The translations under genes were made by a program, and so were the position numbers. A stretch of 64,000 nt of DNA from Agrypnia vestita (taxonomy: Eukaryota > Arthropoda > Insecta > Trichoptera > Phryganeidae), in the NCBI GenBank assembly GCA_016648135.1, contig JADDOH010000317.1, positions 487,703 through 551,702 on the forward strand. The letters are read 5' to 3'. The notes below the pieces were generated by a model. The model was not told the origin of the DNA and made no database searches. It worked only from the letters and a program-made list of their open reading frames with translations. Of the stretch, positions 11,801 to 24,294 are shown piece by piece. How positions within the stretch are numbered: the first letter of the stretch is position 1; the number at the start of each line of letters is the position of its first letter.

Positions 11801-13441
11801 ACGAAATTATTGTAATTGGGATAAGAAAAAATTTACTGGTTGGATTCTTTATACAAAATGTCTGAGTGTACAAAAAACAGTACTTGTTTTTGGTCTATGT
11901 GTGTTCTGTGTTTTATGAATTTGATAAAGCAAGAAGTAAAAAGTATTATCTGAGGCGTAGAAAACTTAGATGTTTTCTACAAAATTATTATCGGGAAGTA
12001 ACGGTAAAATTAAAAACTTGCATAATCCATCCATACCACATGGATGTTTCTAAGCAACATTTTTTTTGTCAAGTATTTGACACTTTTTAAATATTGATGA
12101 AAAATATTGATTTTACTAAAAACTATATCACTTAGAGCCTGGACGTTTTCAGTATATAAAGACATCGTATCGAGCTGTCCAAACCCGTACATAACTCATT
12201 TTTATCATTTTGTGGGTTGGTTGCTTTCTGTATAACTACGTCCAATTTTACTATCGGTAGAGGTTAAATTTTAACGTGAACAGATTCGTCTTTCAACACT
12301 GCATCACTAGAGGATCTGCCCAAAAAATCACAAAAAACAAAAATTGCAGTTGATTTTTGTTTTTTTTTCAAACATGTGTTCTTAAAAATACACGACAAAG
12401 CATTATGTTTGTACTATGAATACGAGCGCTGAATACGCCCATTGTGTTGTGTATTGCACAAGGTCATTCAATAAAGCATCAGTTGACCTCGACCCCACAT
12501 CACATATTATACGGACCGAATGTTTTGCTTTTTAATGCTAAAATTAGTTTTTTTAGTTCGTAATTTTCTAAATATTTTCAGAATGTGGTTTATCATACAG
12601 ATAGGTTATATTTACTTGAAAATAACAAAAATAATCCGTCAAATTTAGTTAAGAATATTAATGTTTGACAATTAGCGATCTCTGAAAATCTCCGATGTGT
12701 TTGTTATAAAAGATTTTTTTTTATCATTTTAAAATATGTATAAAAGTGACAATAATATGGAATTTTATGGCATATAATGATTTGAATTTTATTTATTAAC
12801 GAAAATATAAGGAACAAAACGATATCACATTTCCGCGAAATATTCTTGAACGCAAATGTCACAACTGAGTGTGAATTTATAGATGACTTTATAGATGAAT
12901 TTATAGATGACTCCATGAATAATGTTGTTTTTTTTTGTTCAGTATAACGTTTTTACTCTTTTATAAACTTATTTTTTTACATAAAATTTTGTAAGTTTGA
13001 TGTACCATGCCAAAAAAATAATAAATGATTAGCCGTAATCCTGTGAAAAATCACGAGACATAATAATTGCAGGACTTTGAAGCTGAAAATTCATCAATAG
13101 AAAAACATTTGTTTTTTTCAAATTGACTATTCGCTTAAACTTAAAACTAAATATAATAAAATAATAATATAAAAATGTCAAGAGCGTGTAATTAGGTGGG
13201 GACGACCCTTGCTTGTTGCCTGAGCCCGCGCTATTGCGTATCACACTCTAATTATCTAATATTGTTATTTTAGCGTCATTCCAACAAGATACTGACTTAG
13301 GATCGACGACATTATGAAATGAAATTATTATATTTAGATTAGATATTCTACTACGTAACCGATAATATATGATGTCGTCATATGTGACACCCGATAAAAT
13401 ATCTATGCAGCTCCGTATATATATATACTCGTATATAAAAT
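11801..13441. other. No supported gene
   Basis: AT-rich DNA. Three imperfect TTATAGATGA units lie at 12878-12912. Open frames of 60-75 codons have no recognisable domain. Confidence 0.5.
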
Positions 13442-13480
13442 ATCTGTAAAATGTACATATGACATGTACATTTTACAGAT
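13442..13480. repeat. Perfect 17-bp stem hairpin
   Basis: ATCTGTAAAATGTACAT at 13442-13458 is followed by a 5-nt loop and its exact reverse complement at 13464-13480. Confidence 0.9.
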
Positions 13481-14226
13481 CTCAACAATAGGCAATAATG
13501 TTTTTTTTTTAATTACGCTTAGTGTCATAATAATAACACTATGATTAATTATATAACTCACAAATAATATTTATTTATCACAAGTGTAACCATAATGACA
13601 TAATCACTCTGTTCTCTTCTTCAATAAATGAATGTAAAACTCTGAAATCACGTACGATAAAATATTACTTCCTATGTAATTAGTGACTGCTTTAATTTTG
13701 CTTTGAAATTTTGATTTATTACACAATTATGTTCATATTACAAATGGGAGTATGTTCTAACAATAACACGGAGTTAAACCTCTAAAATGCGAGTGGGAGA
13801 TGTTATTCGACGGGCGATCCTAATTACGGAATAATTTGCGGAATACGTAGTAAATTTCGTTTGTAAAAAGGTCACATTTTTTAATTTATTTATAATGATC
13901 GATCGTTCGGTGGTAGTACTTCTAGTGCGTGACACGTATACATTTGCATAGCGCACACCTGTATTAACTACTTATCTAAATTAATTTTGGTCGGCCTTTT
14001 AATTTCTGTTCTTCAAAAGTTCGTGCAGAATGGATTATAAATCTTCTTTTTATTTTTATTTTGTTTCGCAATATAGTTCATCGAGATTGAAAAACATATT
14101 AGATGTTCTCTACGTCTAAACTTAGTCATAATGTGACATAAGATGTGGGACCTTAACCGACATCCAGTGCTCACTTAGGTATAAACCCGCAACTCCATAT
14201 AAAGTGGTTTAGTTTTCTTCATTTGT

Positions 14227-14473
14227 GGGGTATAAAAGCAAAGGCAGGAAGATCAAAAAAAAATATATATGTTTCGAATGCAGTCACCGAGGTCTACTAC
14301 TTTAAAATGTACCGAATTCTAGATTTTATGTATCTATTCCTTCCACAATCATGTTTTCTATAAATTTATAGGCTATGTTTCCTATAAAATCTCGAGTTCA
14401 ATGCATTATAAATTAGTAATCCTCGATAACCGCATTAATCTTTTGGACATTGCTGCCTTTACTTTTATACCCT
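14227..14473. mobile_element. Palindromic MITE, family B, copy 1
   Basis: Terminal inverted repeats begin GGGGTATAAAAGCAAAGG and end in a matching inverted CTTTTATACCC. Inner blocks (GCAGTCACCGAGG near the left, CCTCGATAACCGCATT near the right) also pair, so the unit is a foldback of about 247 bp. Copies 2 and 3 lie at 25711-26176 and 28903-29142. No transposase is encoded. Confidence 0.85.
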
Positions 14474-15738
14474 ACTATTCATAGTTGATATTTATCTTTT
14501 CACATTCAAGTATTTCAGTCGGGATAGGTCTGAAGGTAAGTTATTGAAAGGTTGCCAAAAATGTATTAAAACAGAAGTTTAAATAACGCAAATCTGACTT
14601 CATATATTTTCCCTCAAAAAAGTAGTATCCTCATGATATTTTGTCACTTCTACACGTCGACACTTTCATGTAATCATAAGTATTTTTTGTACATATGAAT
14701 TTATACTGCTTGTTTAATATGACATCGAATAAGTTTATTTTTTGTGAACATAAATTTTAGCACATAAGAAAGGCATGATACTGATACGTTAATATAAGCT
14801 TTTAAATGTTGAGAAAACAACTGTAAAATAAAAATATATAAAGAACGAAAAATGTTCGTCTTCCGAAAGATAAAATAAGAAGAAAAATTATATTTATTGT
14901 GTGTAAATGTGAGGTTAGGAACGAAATCCTCATAAATTTGTAATCCGAATTCCCTGCTATATACCGCTGGCATTAATCTTCGTACACGGGTCATTGTGAA
15001 ACAGACTCTTCTTTGAATAAAATAACAAGGCCAGAATTACGGAATCAACCCTCTTGCGTTTGGATTCGGTCTTTCTCTAGTCTGACTCCACCCCTGTGAG
15101 AAAAACATGAGAAAATCAGAAGTGTGGTTCAAATTATACCGCACACGAAGCACTAAGAAAACTTTTATTGAGAAAATTATCACTTGTAGAGTATAGAAAC
15201 AAAACCTCCACTATTCATAATACGAAATTAAGGGTCACGTGTTTGAAAATGATTTTCTGGCAATTAGTGGTAGTTTTATCATTGATCTAACTGCACCAAA
15301 AATCTTATCTTTATTATATGCAATGATTAAACTACTTTATATGCTTTGAAATAATTTAAATTTCCGCTCCAGTTTTAAAATTACAAATACGTTTATCTTA
15401 CGTAAATTGCATAATGGTGGTTATGTTTCTATTCTGCATCCCTCACTTTTATTGTGATTATTAAGTACAGAGAATAGCGAAAGATACATCATACATCATA
15501 AATTTGCGAATCTGTCGTTTGACGTTTAGTTGAAAGAAGGAAGGGAAACATAGGAAAGTGAAAATATTATATCTCCGGAGAAGGCTCCGAAATGCGACTA
15601 AATGAGACTCTGAAATTACGGATAAAACAAGGATTATATTCACGAAGATAATTCTAAAAGACAGTGTGCCTCCTGGCATTGGGTCGGTCTACGAGTCACA
15701 AATAAAATTTTAGGCCGTTAATTAACCCCAGTCGGGCT
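14474..15738. other. No supported gene
   Basis: The 97-codon minus-strand frame at 14701-14994 has no recognisable motif and an AT-driven composition; I do not call it a gene. Confidence 0.5.
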
Positions 15739-15772
15739 AAAAGTGACTGACCCGGTGAGGTGAGTCACTTTT
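15739..15772. repeat. 10-bp stem hairpin
   Basis: AAAAGTGACT and AGTCACTTTT flank a 14-nt GC-rich loop; flanking bases add partial pairing. Confidence 0.7.
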
Positions 15773-16354
15773 GAGTTAGCATCGTGATAACACTAAAATA
15801 CTGTATTTTAATGGCATGTCTTCAATCCTGCACTGCAAAGGATGACATCATCAGTGTCGTGACGTGGCCAGGGGGTGTCACGTAGGGTGGAAGCCATAAA
15901 GCTAAAACGGAGATTATACTAATAGACTAACAGTAAACAATCGCCTTTGTCCGATTGCTGTTAGGCCCTGCGGGTGGTGGCATGATGGCGGCGTAGAAAC
16001 CGCGAACAGCGTCCTTGAAAATTATAAAATAGTAAAGAAAGAAGCTTATATTATGTTATCAATATCCCAAATACCTTGTAGTTTAAATTATTGTGGTTTT
16101 AACTTTTAAATTTATTATATATATATATCCACCCGGATTCGAAAACAAACATTTCATTCGTCAGGGTTATATCGTCTCATATCCCCTATTCAAGGTCATA
16201 GTAATACCAAAACATTATTGCAGGTACGATTACATTTATAAAATTCGAATACCATCAATTTCATTCTGTATCATGTCGAATGTTCAATCTGATACATATT
16301 CTGTAGTATATCTCTCGTTTAATTCTGGATTATCCCAATAATAATAATTTCGTT

Positions 16355-16500
16355 GTCTATCTATCTGTCTGTCTGTTTTGCATCTTCTTCTATAAAAACC
16401 TTTTTTTTCTTTCTTTTCCTTCCTTTTTTTATAAATACTTATTCTCCAGGAACCGACATGTAAAAGAACGTTTTTTTTGATGAGTAATTTTCGTTCTAAT
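16355..16500 (+). repeat. Tetranucleotide run followed by dispersed repeat R1, copy 3
   Basis: CTATCTATCTGTCTGTCTG at about 16355 is followed by a pyrimidine-rich stretch and then, from 16432, AATACTTATTCTCCAGGAAC and CGACATGTAAAAGAACG, matching R1. A tetranucleotide run also neighbours R1 at 11706, which suggests one retroelement family with a simple-repeat end. Confidence 0.6.
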
Positions 16501-17418
16501 AAAAGAACACTCAATGAAAATGACCACCAAGTTATGTCTCTAAACATATTAGTAATTGCTGCCATTGCCGTTACCCGTGTACATGCACATGTCTGGATTC
16601 AAAATTTTCAATCAGTATCTCATGCTTAAATTTTCATTAATTTATAATTGACTGAGGATGAACTCCTTAACGCTAATCTTTCGCTTTATTGGTAGCGTAA
16701 ATATTGTTTTATATTAATGTTTTATTTCTCTACAAATCTGGATTCATTCATTCATTCCTCATTACTTACACAACGAAGATACCGTGCCACTGCTTGAACC
16801 TAACCAGTCTCATCAGTCAGTCATCAATCTCATTGCGCTTCCCTTGAGATTTGGAAGACTCTTAAAGTCACAGGCAAAATTTGTTTTTCGTACCACTCTG
16901 TATAAAAATGAACTCAACATATCAATATTTTTAATCGTTATTGAATAGATACGCTCATGATAAGCATTTACAAATGAATATCGAATTAATTGTCAAGAAC
17001 AATAGACAATAATCGTGAATTATTTTATTTTATATATTTACATGCTTCTTTCTATTGGTCTGTGAAGACATAATATATGTATAACATTATATTTAACATA
17101 ATATTTATAAGTATACCTATATAGGTATGCATGTTGACACTTGAAGAGAATTCATAAGTGAATGCCGTAATTTGAGCCTAAGAAAATCCCCATCTTGGGA
17201 TAACCTTGCCAGTGTACCGAAATGAAGCAGAATACATATATAATGGTCTGGTTAAGTAGCTAACCATGTCCCCGTAACTTTGGCAACACTATTCATGCGC
17301 CAATCTGTATTCAGCCTGATACTTGCATAATATCTATGCATGAGGTCACATGTCTATACTAAACGTTGCCTGCAGCCTTCGATGAGATTATTTGGTGACG
17401 TCGGTGTGACGGTCATCT

Positions 17419-17848
17419 ATGTCATTTGTATGTATTCCACAACAACCTCATCAACAAGCCAGGCAGGTTGCATTCAATTGTCTAAAAGACAACAATGCAG
17501 GTAGCGCAAGCGCCATCACGGAGTGTTCCAATAGGAGAAAAAACAAAGGAACAGGTTGTTGCTGTTTCTTCTTTCATCATCCACGTTCCTACATGCTCGA
17601 AGGTTGTCAAGGTTGGTCGCGTCAGGAAGTACGTGACCGCCTCCGAATTCTTATGCCATTCACGCTCGGACAACGGTCGCCCCGCGGTCAAACTGTTAGT
17701 GCATCTTCTTATAAATTTACGCTCGTATCGACCTTGCAATGCAGTTGTTTCCTTGTACGACTTCGTCTTAAGTGGTAGATTTTTCTACTACTTAAGATGC
17801 AGTATGCAGTCTGCTTTCATGCTCACTTTATCATTTCCAAACGGCTAA
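17419..17848. other. GC-raised segment with overlapping open frames; coding status unclear
   Basis: Between about 17419 and 17848 three frames stay open together: two on the plus strand (119 and 117 codons) and one on the minus strand (85 codons). Base composition is clearly richer in G+C than its surroundings. I recognise no domain, and the overlap means at most one frame could be real. It could be an exon, an old coding repeat or a non-coding RNA. A strong hairpin lies within its 3' part (17764-17799). Confidence 0.35.
17764..17799. repeat. 15-bp stem hairpin
   Basis: CGTCTTAAGTGGTAG and CTACTACTTAAGATG pair with two G-T wobbles around a 6-nt loop. Confidence 0.8.
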
Positions 17849-17849
17849 T

Positions 17850-19670
17850 CTGATATATTTCATCTTCATTTAATACACATGCAATTTCTCATTGCTTCGA
17901 CAATTATGATTTACCATTGGTTACACATGATATTGTTTTCTTATTACTATAGATTTATAAAGGCAATATTTAATCTAGTCCATATCCCAAGGACTTTTAA
18001 CTTTTTTGGGGCCATCGATAATTCAATATTTCTTCTCAGAGTCTCTCCATTTCTCTTTTCCATGTCCTCCTGGTTCGTCCTACAGGTATTCCTTTCTCTG
18101 ACACTGACAACAAAACACTGAATTTAGAATTCATTGACTTGTAAAAATCTTAGGACTTAGTTCCACGCGAAAAATTGTGGGATACGCTCCACCAGTGTGA
18201 TGTGGATGGGCTACTATTGAAAACAATATAATAATTAAGTTGTCCTTTTTTCATGGCAATAGAATAGTTATTCCTTAATTTTGAAACAGTAAGAATATTA
18301 ATGCGGCGCGTATTCCGTATTCGCATCTCTATTTAAAAATGAAGACTTCACTAGCATTATATATAAGAGTCAGCGGAAAAGTATCAGACCAATTTTCTTC
18401 CCCAATTTTTTCACTATTTTTATGGACGGAATAAGCCGGAGGAACCGAACCAGTGACAAATGTTCTCGCATATCATTAAAAAATTTAAACCTGGGTTCCT
18501 AAAAGAATAATAGAAACTCATTGTTTGATAAGATACAATCTTTGTTTTGATAAGCAGTTGTCATAAAGATTTTCAGCCGGCGTAAATAAAGAAAGAAGTC
18601 GAGATATTTTTCATACCGCTTCCACTATCTTGTGTCTTGTCCGTGCATTCTTCAATTAGTGTCAAGTGCTTAAGTCAGTGGCGTGCAGTCCGTAGCAAAT
18701 GAGCTGTTTGTTTTGTTGGCTTCACTCGGAACAAATTAAGAAAAACGATTTATACACATCACCATGAAAAAAAACTTTGTCCAAAAATTGTTACAAAATA
18801 TATTTCGAACCCAGTTCTACTATGGTTCTGGTTCAAGATAAATGTAGTCATTTACTTACACGGGAATGAAATACAAAATAAAATAAAAAAGAAAAAATAT
18901 TTTTTATAAATTATGATGGTAATTAAATGCACATTTGCTTAGATCATCATCATTTACATAAAATAATTTGCACTAATAACATTTATATTGCACAAAAAAA
19001 GCATTTCATCTTTGATCACAAATATTATCATTTAATTAACAAATAATGAATATGATCTTTGTTAAGGATAATTTAAACAAATAAACATCGTTTCTCATTG
19101 ACAGGTCCAGATATAAACTGATTTTTCGATATAAAAGATATAATGATAAAATATAATAATATAATATAAATAAATATAAATATTTTTGATTCTCTCGAAA
19201 CTCGAGCAAAGGTTTGTTTAGGTTTGTTTGATTTGATAATCATGAAAACATATTCATCATCTCGAATCGCACGATTTAGACCCGCGCCGTGCAAGCGGGC
19301 TTCCCGCGGAACATCGGACCTTCCCAAAACTCGAATAGTGTAAATAAGCTCAAGTAGAGTTATCACTGTTTATTTTTAAAATTATTCCAACGAAGATCAT
19401 TATTAGAGTGTACCAAAGCCGATTCTATCAAAAGTAGAATAATGAATAGTTTGTATTTTGAAAAAATTAAATCCCACTAATCTTTACTACTAACAACATT
19501 GCACGGGTCACACTAGAAAATACTTGTGTCTGTAACTTCACTTTGATCCTATCAAAACAATTGTTGTCCTTCTTTTTATATTATAAATATAGTAAAATCT
19601 CAATTTTCGTCTTTAATTCGTTATCGACCGGGGGATAAAAGGACGAAATCATCGCATACCTATCACATCA
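17850..19670. other. No supported gene
   Basis: Minus-strand pieces near 18040-18110 (GIPVGRTRRTWKREM in one frame) hint at another LINE C-terminus but are too short to call. The short GC-rich patch at 19262-19325 is unassigned. Confidence 0.4.
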
Positions 19671-19711
19671 GCCCTGATGATGGACCCTGCAATGGGATCC
19701 GAAACGTCGGC
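19671..19711 (+). ncRNA. Hammerhead-ribozyme-like motif
   Basis: The core boxes are present in order: CTGATGA (19674-19680), a stem II hairpin around a TGCAAT loop, and GAAA (19701-19704). Stem III would be the self-complementary ACGT (19704-19707), with cleavage after C19708. Stem I would be GCC (19671-19673) with GGC (19709-19711). One extra T sits between the first box and stem II and stem II has a bulge. Such minimal motifs with palindromic stem III are known from Penelope-like retroelements. No reverse transcriptase is seen nearby. Confidence 0.4.
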
Positions 19712-20289
19712 CAGAGAGGTCAGATGTATACGACAGAATATACCAGAAAATTACACTCAGAAAAAGATGCATATCAATCATGTTTTCCATAAAAGAATTA
19801 CAAAAAATTGTTAAATCCATTCTCAGCCCCGAATTTCGCCTATTTATTCTTAAACAACAAAAAAATCACTCGTAAATCAATCTCCGAAATCATCACAATT
19901 GCATTTTAACTACGCATTTACCGCTACTTATGAATGCTTTTTCGTTGTAACAGAGATTTTCTCGTGATACCGTAAGTATACTGTAGACCGTTAATAATTT
20001 TTTAACCACAGATTAACCTTTTCGATGAAAAAAACAATGATGGTTGTTCAGCGTTTTTATTTTATGGTTGTTGTTTGGAAGGGGATTCACCTTCCATTGT
20101 GACATCAAGTAATGTCAATTCTGGTGATGGATGTGCCGATGGTTCACCAACATCTTCAGACGATTCCCCAGCACTCGTTTTTTTAAAGAACTTGTCCCGA
20201 GATTGTAATCTGAATTACCACCCGTGACCCACTGAATCACGTGAACCAAGTGGAAGGTGGGAGACCAATGTCGACTTTTTGGTGGAATA

Positions 20290-20450
20290 TCAAATAAAAA
20301 TTTTGGCAAAGGACATGGACGAAACGCCGTGTTGTGGTCGCCATTGACAATTACTTTTCTAGAGAAGACATGTTGAAGCGGGTTCTGCGGGAGAACATTA
20401 GCCTTAATTTAGCGCTGGTACAAACAAGTATTGCTCAAAAATGAAAAATT
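20290..20450 (+). pseudogene. Unrecognised coding-like fragment
   Basis: One plus-strand frame reads without stops from about 20325 to the TGA at about 20441 and includes VVVAIDNYFSREDMLKRV, a composition unlike random AT-rich translation. A few bases later a different frame continues with RDLLPPEREDALLK near 20500. I do not recognise the family. It may be a frameshifted relic of a gene or a mobile-element protein. Confidence 0.3.
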
Positions 20451-21527
20451 CAACGAAGCTTTATTAGGAACGTATCGGATGAGAGACGGACGGTCAGGGA
20501 CCTACTGCCCCCGGAGCGAGAGGACGCACTGCTGAAGACGCTGTTATATGACTCCAACGAAACGTCGAGTATCGCATCTCTACACATCCGTGCGGTTCGT
20601 ATAAAATATCCGCTATTTCAATACCTAAATACATATATTGAACGATCGCAATATAAACCATAAATCTTTAATGATGTATTTTAATCAATGTTCTTGAATA
20701 AGCATTTCTGGCCAGGAGTAAATATACTCATTGGTTATTACTTAGTACTGATTTATTCACCTTTTTATATTTTAACACTTACACCTATTCGGTATTAAAG
20801 TTAATATTTCCTTTATCTATGTTTTATACTATATTATTACGATAACAGTGGAACTCAATCCATCGCACGTCGCTGGTTGTGACCCACATTTAAAAATATT
20901 GGCTTATTAGCCCCAAGTGCCTGTGAAACACCAACATACGAATCAATGACTAATTTTTTACTGACATATTTTTCGTTACTAATCCGGTCATTGCAATAGG
21001 CAAACGGAGTAGATTTAAATTATTTTCTAAAATAACCTTATGGCGTTACGTTATGGCAGTTCTAACGCAATATATCTATCTACAAGACTTACCCGTGAAA
21101 ATATCGAGAATGTCCAAAATAACAGTTGTAATCTTGTGTTATGTTCGGATTGGGTAAGGTTCGGTTTTGTGGATCGCGAGTCCGATAAAAGGACATTAAA
21201 GCAGATGTATGGGGCGATTGTGGATGGTGAAATGTATTGGGGGGTGTCTGCTAAAGTCGTTTAATCACTAAAAGCAACGAAAATTGTATTGGTTACCTTG
21301 AAACATCTGTAACTTTATTTATGTCTATAATAAAAACAGGTTTTTTCATTATTTTTTTATATTATCATGACATGGTACCTGTTTCGAGGAAAATTGCGTG
21401 CAGAATAGGTCCTGGAATACGAAGAATCTATTTAGAAAATATATAGAATTTTCCGGGGTGAAAAATCTAAGACATTCAGATAATCTGTTCGGAATATCCA
21501 TGGTCCAAATATTTGGAGCCTAAGACC
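20451..21527. other. No supported gene
   Basis: The open frame at 21040-21264 (74 codons) has no recognisable domain. Coding-like composition from the previous entry fades after about 20580. Confidence 0.45.
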
Positions 21528-21704
21528 TCGGGTACGATGCGAGCGACGAGCGGCAGTGCGTTAGAATATCAATGCGCTCGAGTAGTGAGGAGCGCATTAA
21601 CGGCAAAGTAGTGAGCTTAGCGATATTATATGTCCGGTGCCCCTCACTACTCTGCTGCATCGAGGTTCTAACCCTCTGCCGCTCACCGCTCGTATCGTAA
21701 CCGA
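21528..21704. mobile_element. Foldback MITE, family C
   Basis: The left 65 bp (TCGGGTACGATGCGAGCG onward) matches the reverse complement of the right end (TCGGTTACGATACGAGCG) with scattered mismatches, including a shared GAGCGGCAG and GAGTAGTGAGG. The GC-rich arms give spurious open frames. No clear target duplication is seen, so the superfamily is open. Confidence 0.7.
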
Positions 21705-23111
21705 ACCCCACTGATCGTCAACTTCGCCTTGACGTTCGCGATAAATGGACAGGTACTAGAAGAAGAAAAAGAAACTTGTTGGAGTCCATGACATCTGCAG
21801 GACAAACGTTGTATTGAAGAAAGGAGGGGCTGTCAGGAGAAACGGATAATCTAAGTCTTGATAAATTCAGAACCCTTACTCTACGCATCGCGCTAGTGTC
21901 GCGTTTCGTCCAAACGTCACGTAGGTACAACGGACACCGCGCTCGAATTATAAAGTTTCTTTTATTGATTGTGTAAGACTACAAACCTTTTGATTTGAGA
22001 GCTAGTAATTAAAATAGCTTTTTAACCGTAGAAGTATAATTATGATTTATTCATGAAACAAGATTGTTATAAATAACTTGCAATATTGAAATATTAACAA
22101 GAAACTGATATACGAAACGAAATATAATTTGCAATTCAGTTTTTATTAAAAAAAAAAAAAAGAATAAGATCTACCTACATGGAACTATTGTGTGTATTTT
22201 ATAACCAGATTCCAGAGTTCAAAAATTAAATAAGTACGTGAACGACAGTCACCAACAATAATGAAAATAAATTGGGCATCAAAACTGGAAAGTGGGTCAG
22301 GGTCCAACATGGTGCAGGTACCAGTATACTCATAATGTATATTGGATAATAGGAAAAAATTATCATTAAGGTGCTCAAAAAATGTAGGTACACTATAGAA
22401 GATGCGACATACCATACCATTAATAATAATTACTACTGTATATTATTACAAAAGCGCCCAAATTGATACCATTTAGTTTTAAGGAAAATTTAACATTTAT
22501 AATATTTGAAGCAATAACTTTGTGTTTAAAGGAATGGAGAAAAGAAATAAAGGAAATAAATGCACAAGAAACCGCTGAGAGCTTTGGAAACTCATCTCAT
22601 TCTATTATCATGTCTTCTTTTATATGGAGCCAATGATAGTGCAAATGAGAAAGAAAGTTTTATTAAAAATTGTGTTTGCACGAGTCAAAAAAACCGCTCG
22701 GTATTCCAATTTTCTACCATTTTATAAATTTGTGAAATATATTCATAAATGAGAAAAGTTAAAACAATATAATATACGGCATGCAAATAATATAAGGTAT
22801 GCATAAAGGTTCAAAGTAAACATGATGTTGATACGGGGAGCGGTGAAAACAATTCGTCAATAAATGAGGAGACACAAAAGACCCTCGCGTGATAAGTCTT
22901 GTACAGCGCGAGAATCGCTCCGCCTTCGTCGGCATGAATAATGTGCCCTCTTGTGTGAAGCCGCTGGATCGATAGTCACCTGATGAATGCCAGCAACAGG
23001 TCTGCTCGCCGAGTCCGCGGCAGCGACGTGCACGTTCACAATAGGCCAGAATGAAAAAAATGTACAATTCCATTTTGTATCTTATTATAAATACGATACT
23101 CAGGAGTTGTA
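21705..23111. other. No supported gene; one short dispersed repeat
   Basis: Open frames at 21718-21930, 22185-22420 and 22759-23124 have no recognisable motif. The block around 22968-22998 (GGATCGATAGTCACCTGATG) recurs in altered form at about 53567, so part of this region is an old interspersed repeat. Confidence 0.45.
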
Positions 23112-23254
23112 CAGTTGCCGGCAAACTTCATGAAATTCTTTGGCTAAGTGGGGGAATGCGCAGAAGACGAAATTTGGGTCTCGTTGGTAGAAAGGTAGAT
23201 GCGCAAACGTCCCCCCACTACGCCGCAGAATTTCAAGATGTTTGCCGGCTACTG
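23112..23254. mobile_element. TA-flanked MITE, family D
   Basis: Starts CAGTTGCCGGCAAACTTC and ends with the inverse of CAGTAGCCGGCAAACATC. TA dinucleotides lie directly outside at 23110-23111 and 23255-23256. The terminal repeats extend about 30 bp, and GTGGGGG/CCCCCCAC blocks pair further in. TA target and CAGT ends suit a non-autonomous Tc1/mariner-type element. Confidence 0.8.
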
Positions 23255-24294
23255 TATCAATGAATTCAACTTCAAGTGACGTACAAAGTCGCGGATATTT
23301 CTAAATTTTTGTCAAAATAACTCAACACGCGTGTTCTATGTTGTTCGACGATTAGTGAATGTACCTAAAATATGCAGGTTTTTAAGGTCAATTTTTTAAA
23401 TGAAAAATTTGCTGGAGGAGCATACAAAACGTCATTTTTTTAAATACCTTTATGTCATAATTTGCATCAAGTATGTTTATCAGTTAACACACGGTTTTTT
23501 CTCTTTTTTTTAAATTTGTTGAAATACTTAACATAATATTGTTCCTTATTGTTTTATCTTTCAAATGATATCTCTTTGATATTTATAGGACATCTACTTT
23601 TTTCTATTTTTTATTATATTTGTAATTAGGTACTCTCTTTCTATTTATCTTAAATATTAATATAAAAAACGATAAATAATAATTAATATCTAATTGTTCG
23701 TAATATTATGTCTTACAAAGGAAACGAGTAAAAGTTGATAGTAATTAATATACTGCTTATTATATTTTTTATTATTTTTAATCTTTTTTTAAAAGACAGT
23801 GTCTGCGCCCCTGAATACTATACAAAATATATTTGTTTTACTTCTCCCTTATAAATATTGCACCATTTAATAATACAGGACATGTGAATTTAAAAACAAT
23901 GTAATTTTCAATCCACCCTACTGCTGCAGCCAGCACCCGAACCTCCACCCGACGTGATGGACAAACACGATAAAAGGCAAACTGATCGAAGGAAATTCCC
24001 TAGGGTCTAATTGCAAAACAAATCTCACGGAGGTTTTTCCCGGCCTAACTAATTGGAGCGTAAAATGTGAATTTGCATAAATTTATTAGTCGTACAAATA
24101 CGAGTTCGAATTACGTGCGGTTGCCAGTGTATTATCGAGTATTATCAGTGTAAATATTTTCTTTTTTTGTTAACATCGTTTGTCGAGTATTATTTGAGGG
24201 CTGGCGGCAGAACACGGTATCCTACAAAATTTCACTATTTTTTTCAATCTCACGCAATCTCCCAATTCCACATATCCCGTATACAAACGTTTAA
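23255..24294. other. No supported gene
   Basis: AT-rich DNA. No coding frame or repeat structure that I can support. Confidence 0.5.

Noticed and set aside
11600..11873. Ser-Val-Cys-Leu-rich open frames on the minus strand
   Set aside because: Direct translation of the GACA microsatellite; no protein meaning.
14701..14994. 97-codon minus-strand frame
   Set aside because: No recognisable domain; composition is what AT-rich DNA gives by chance.
17764..17799. Helitron 3' hairpin
   Set aside because: No CTRR terminus follows at the expected distance and no TC start is identifiable.
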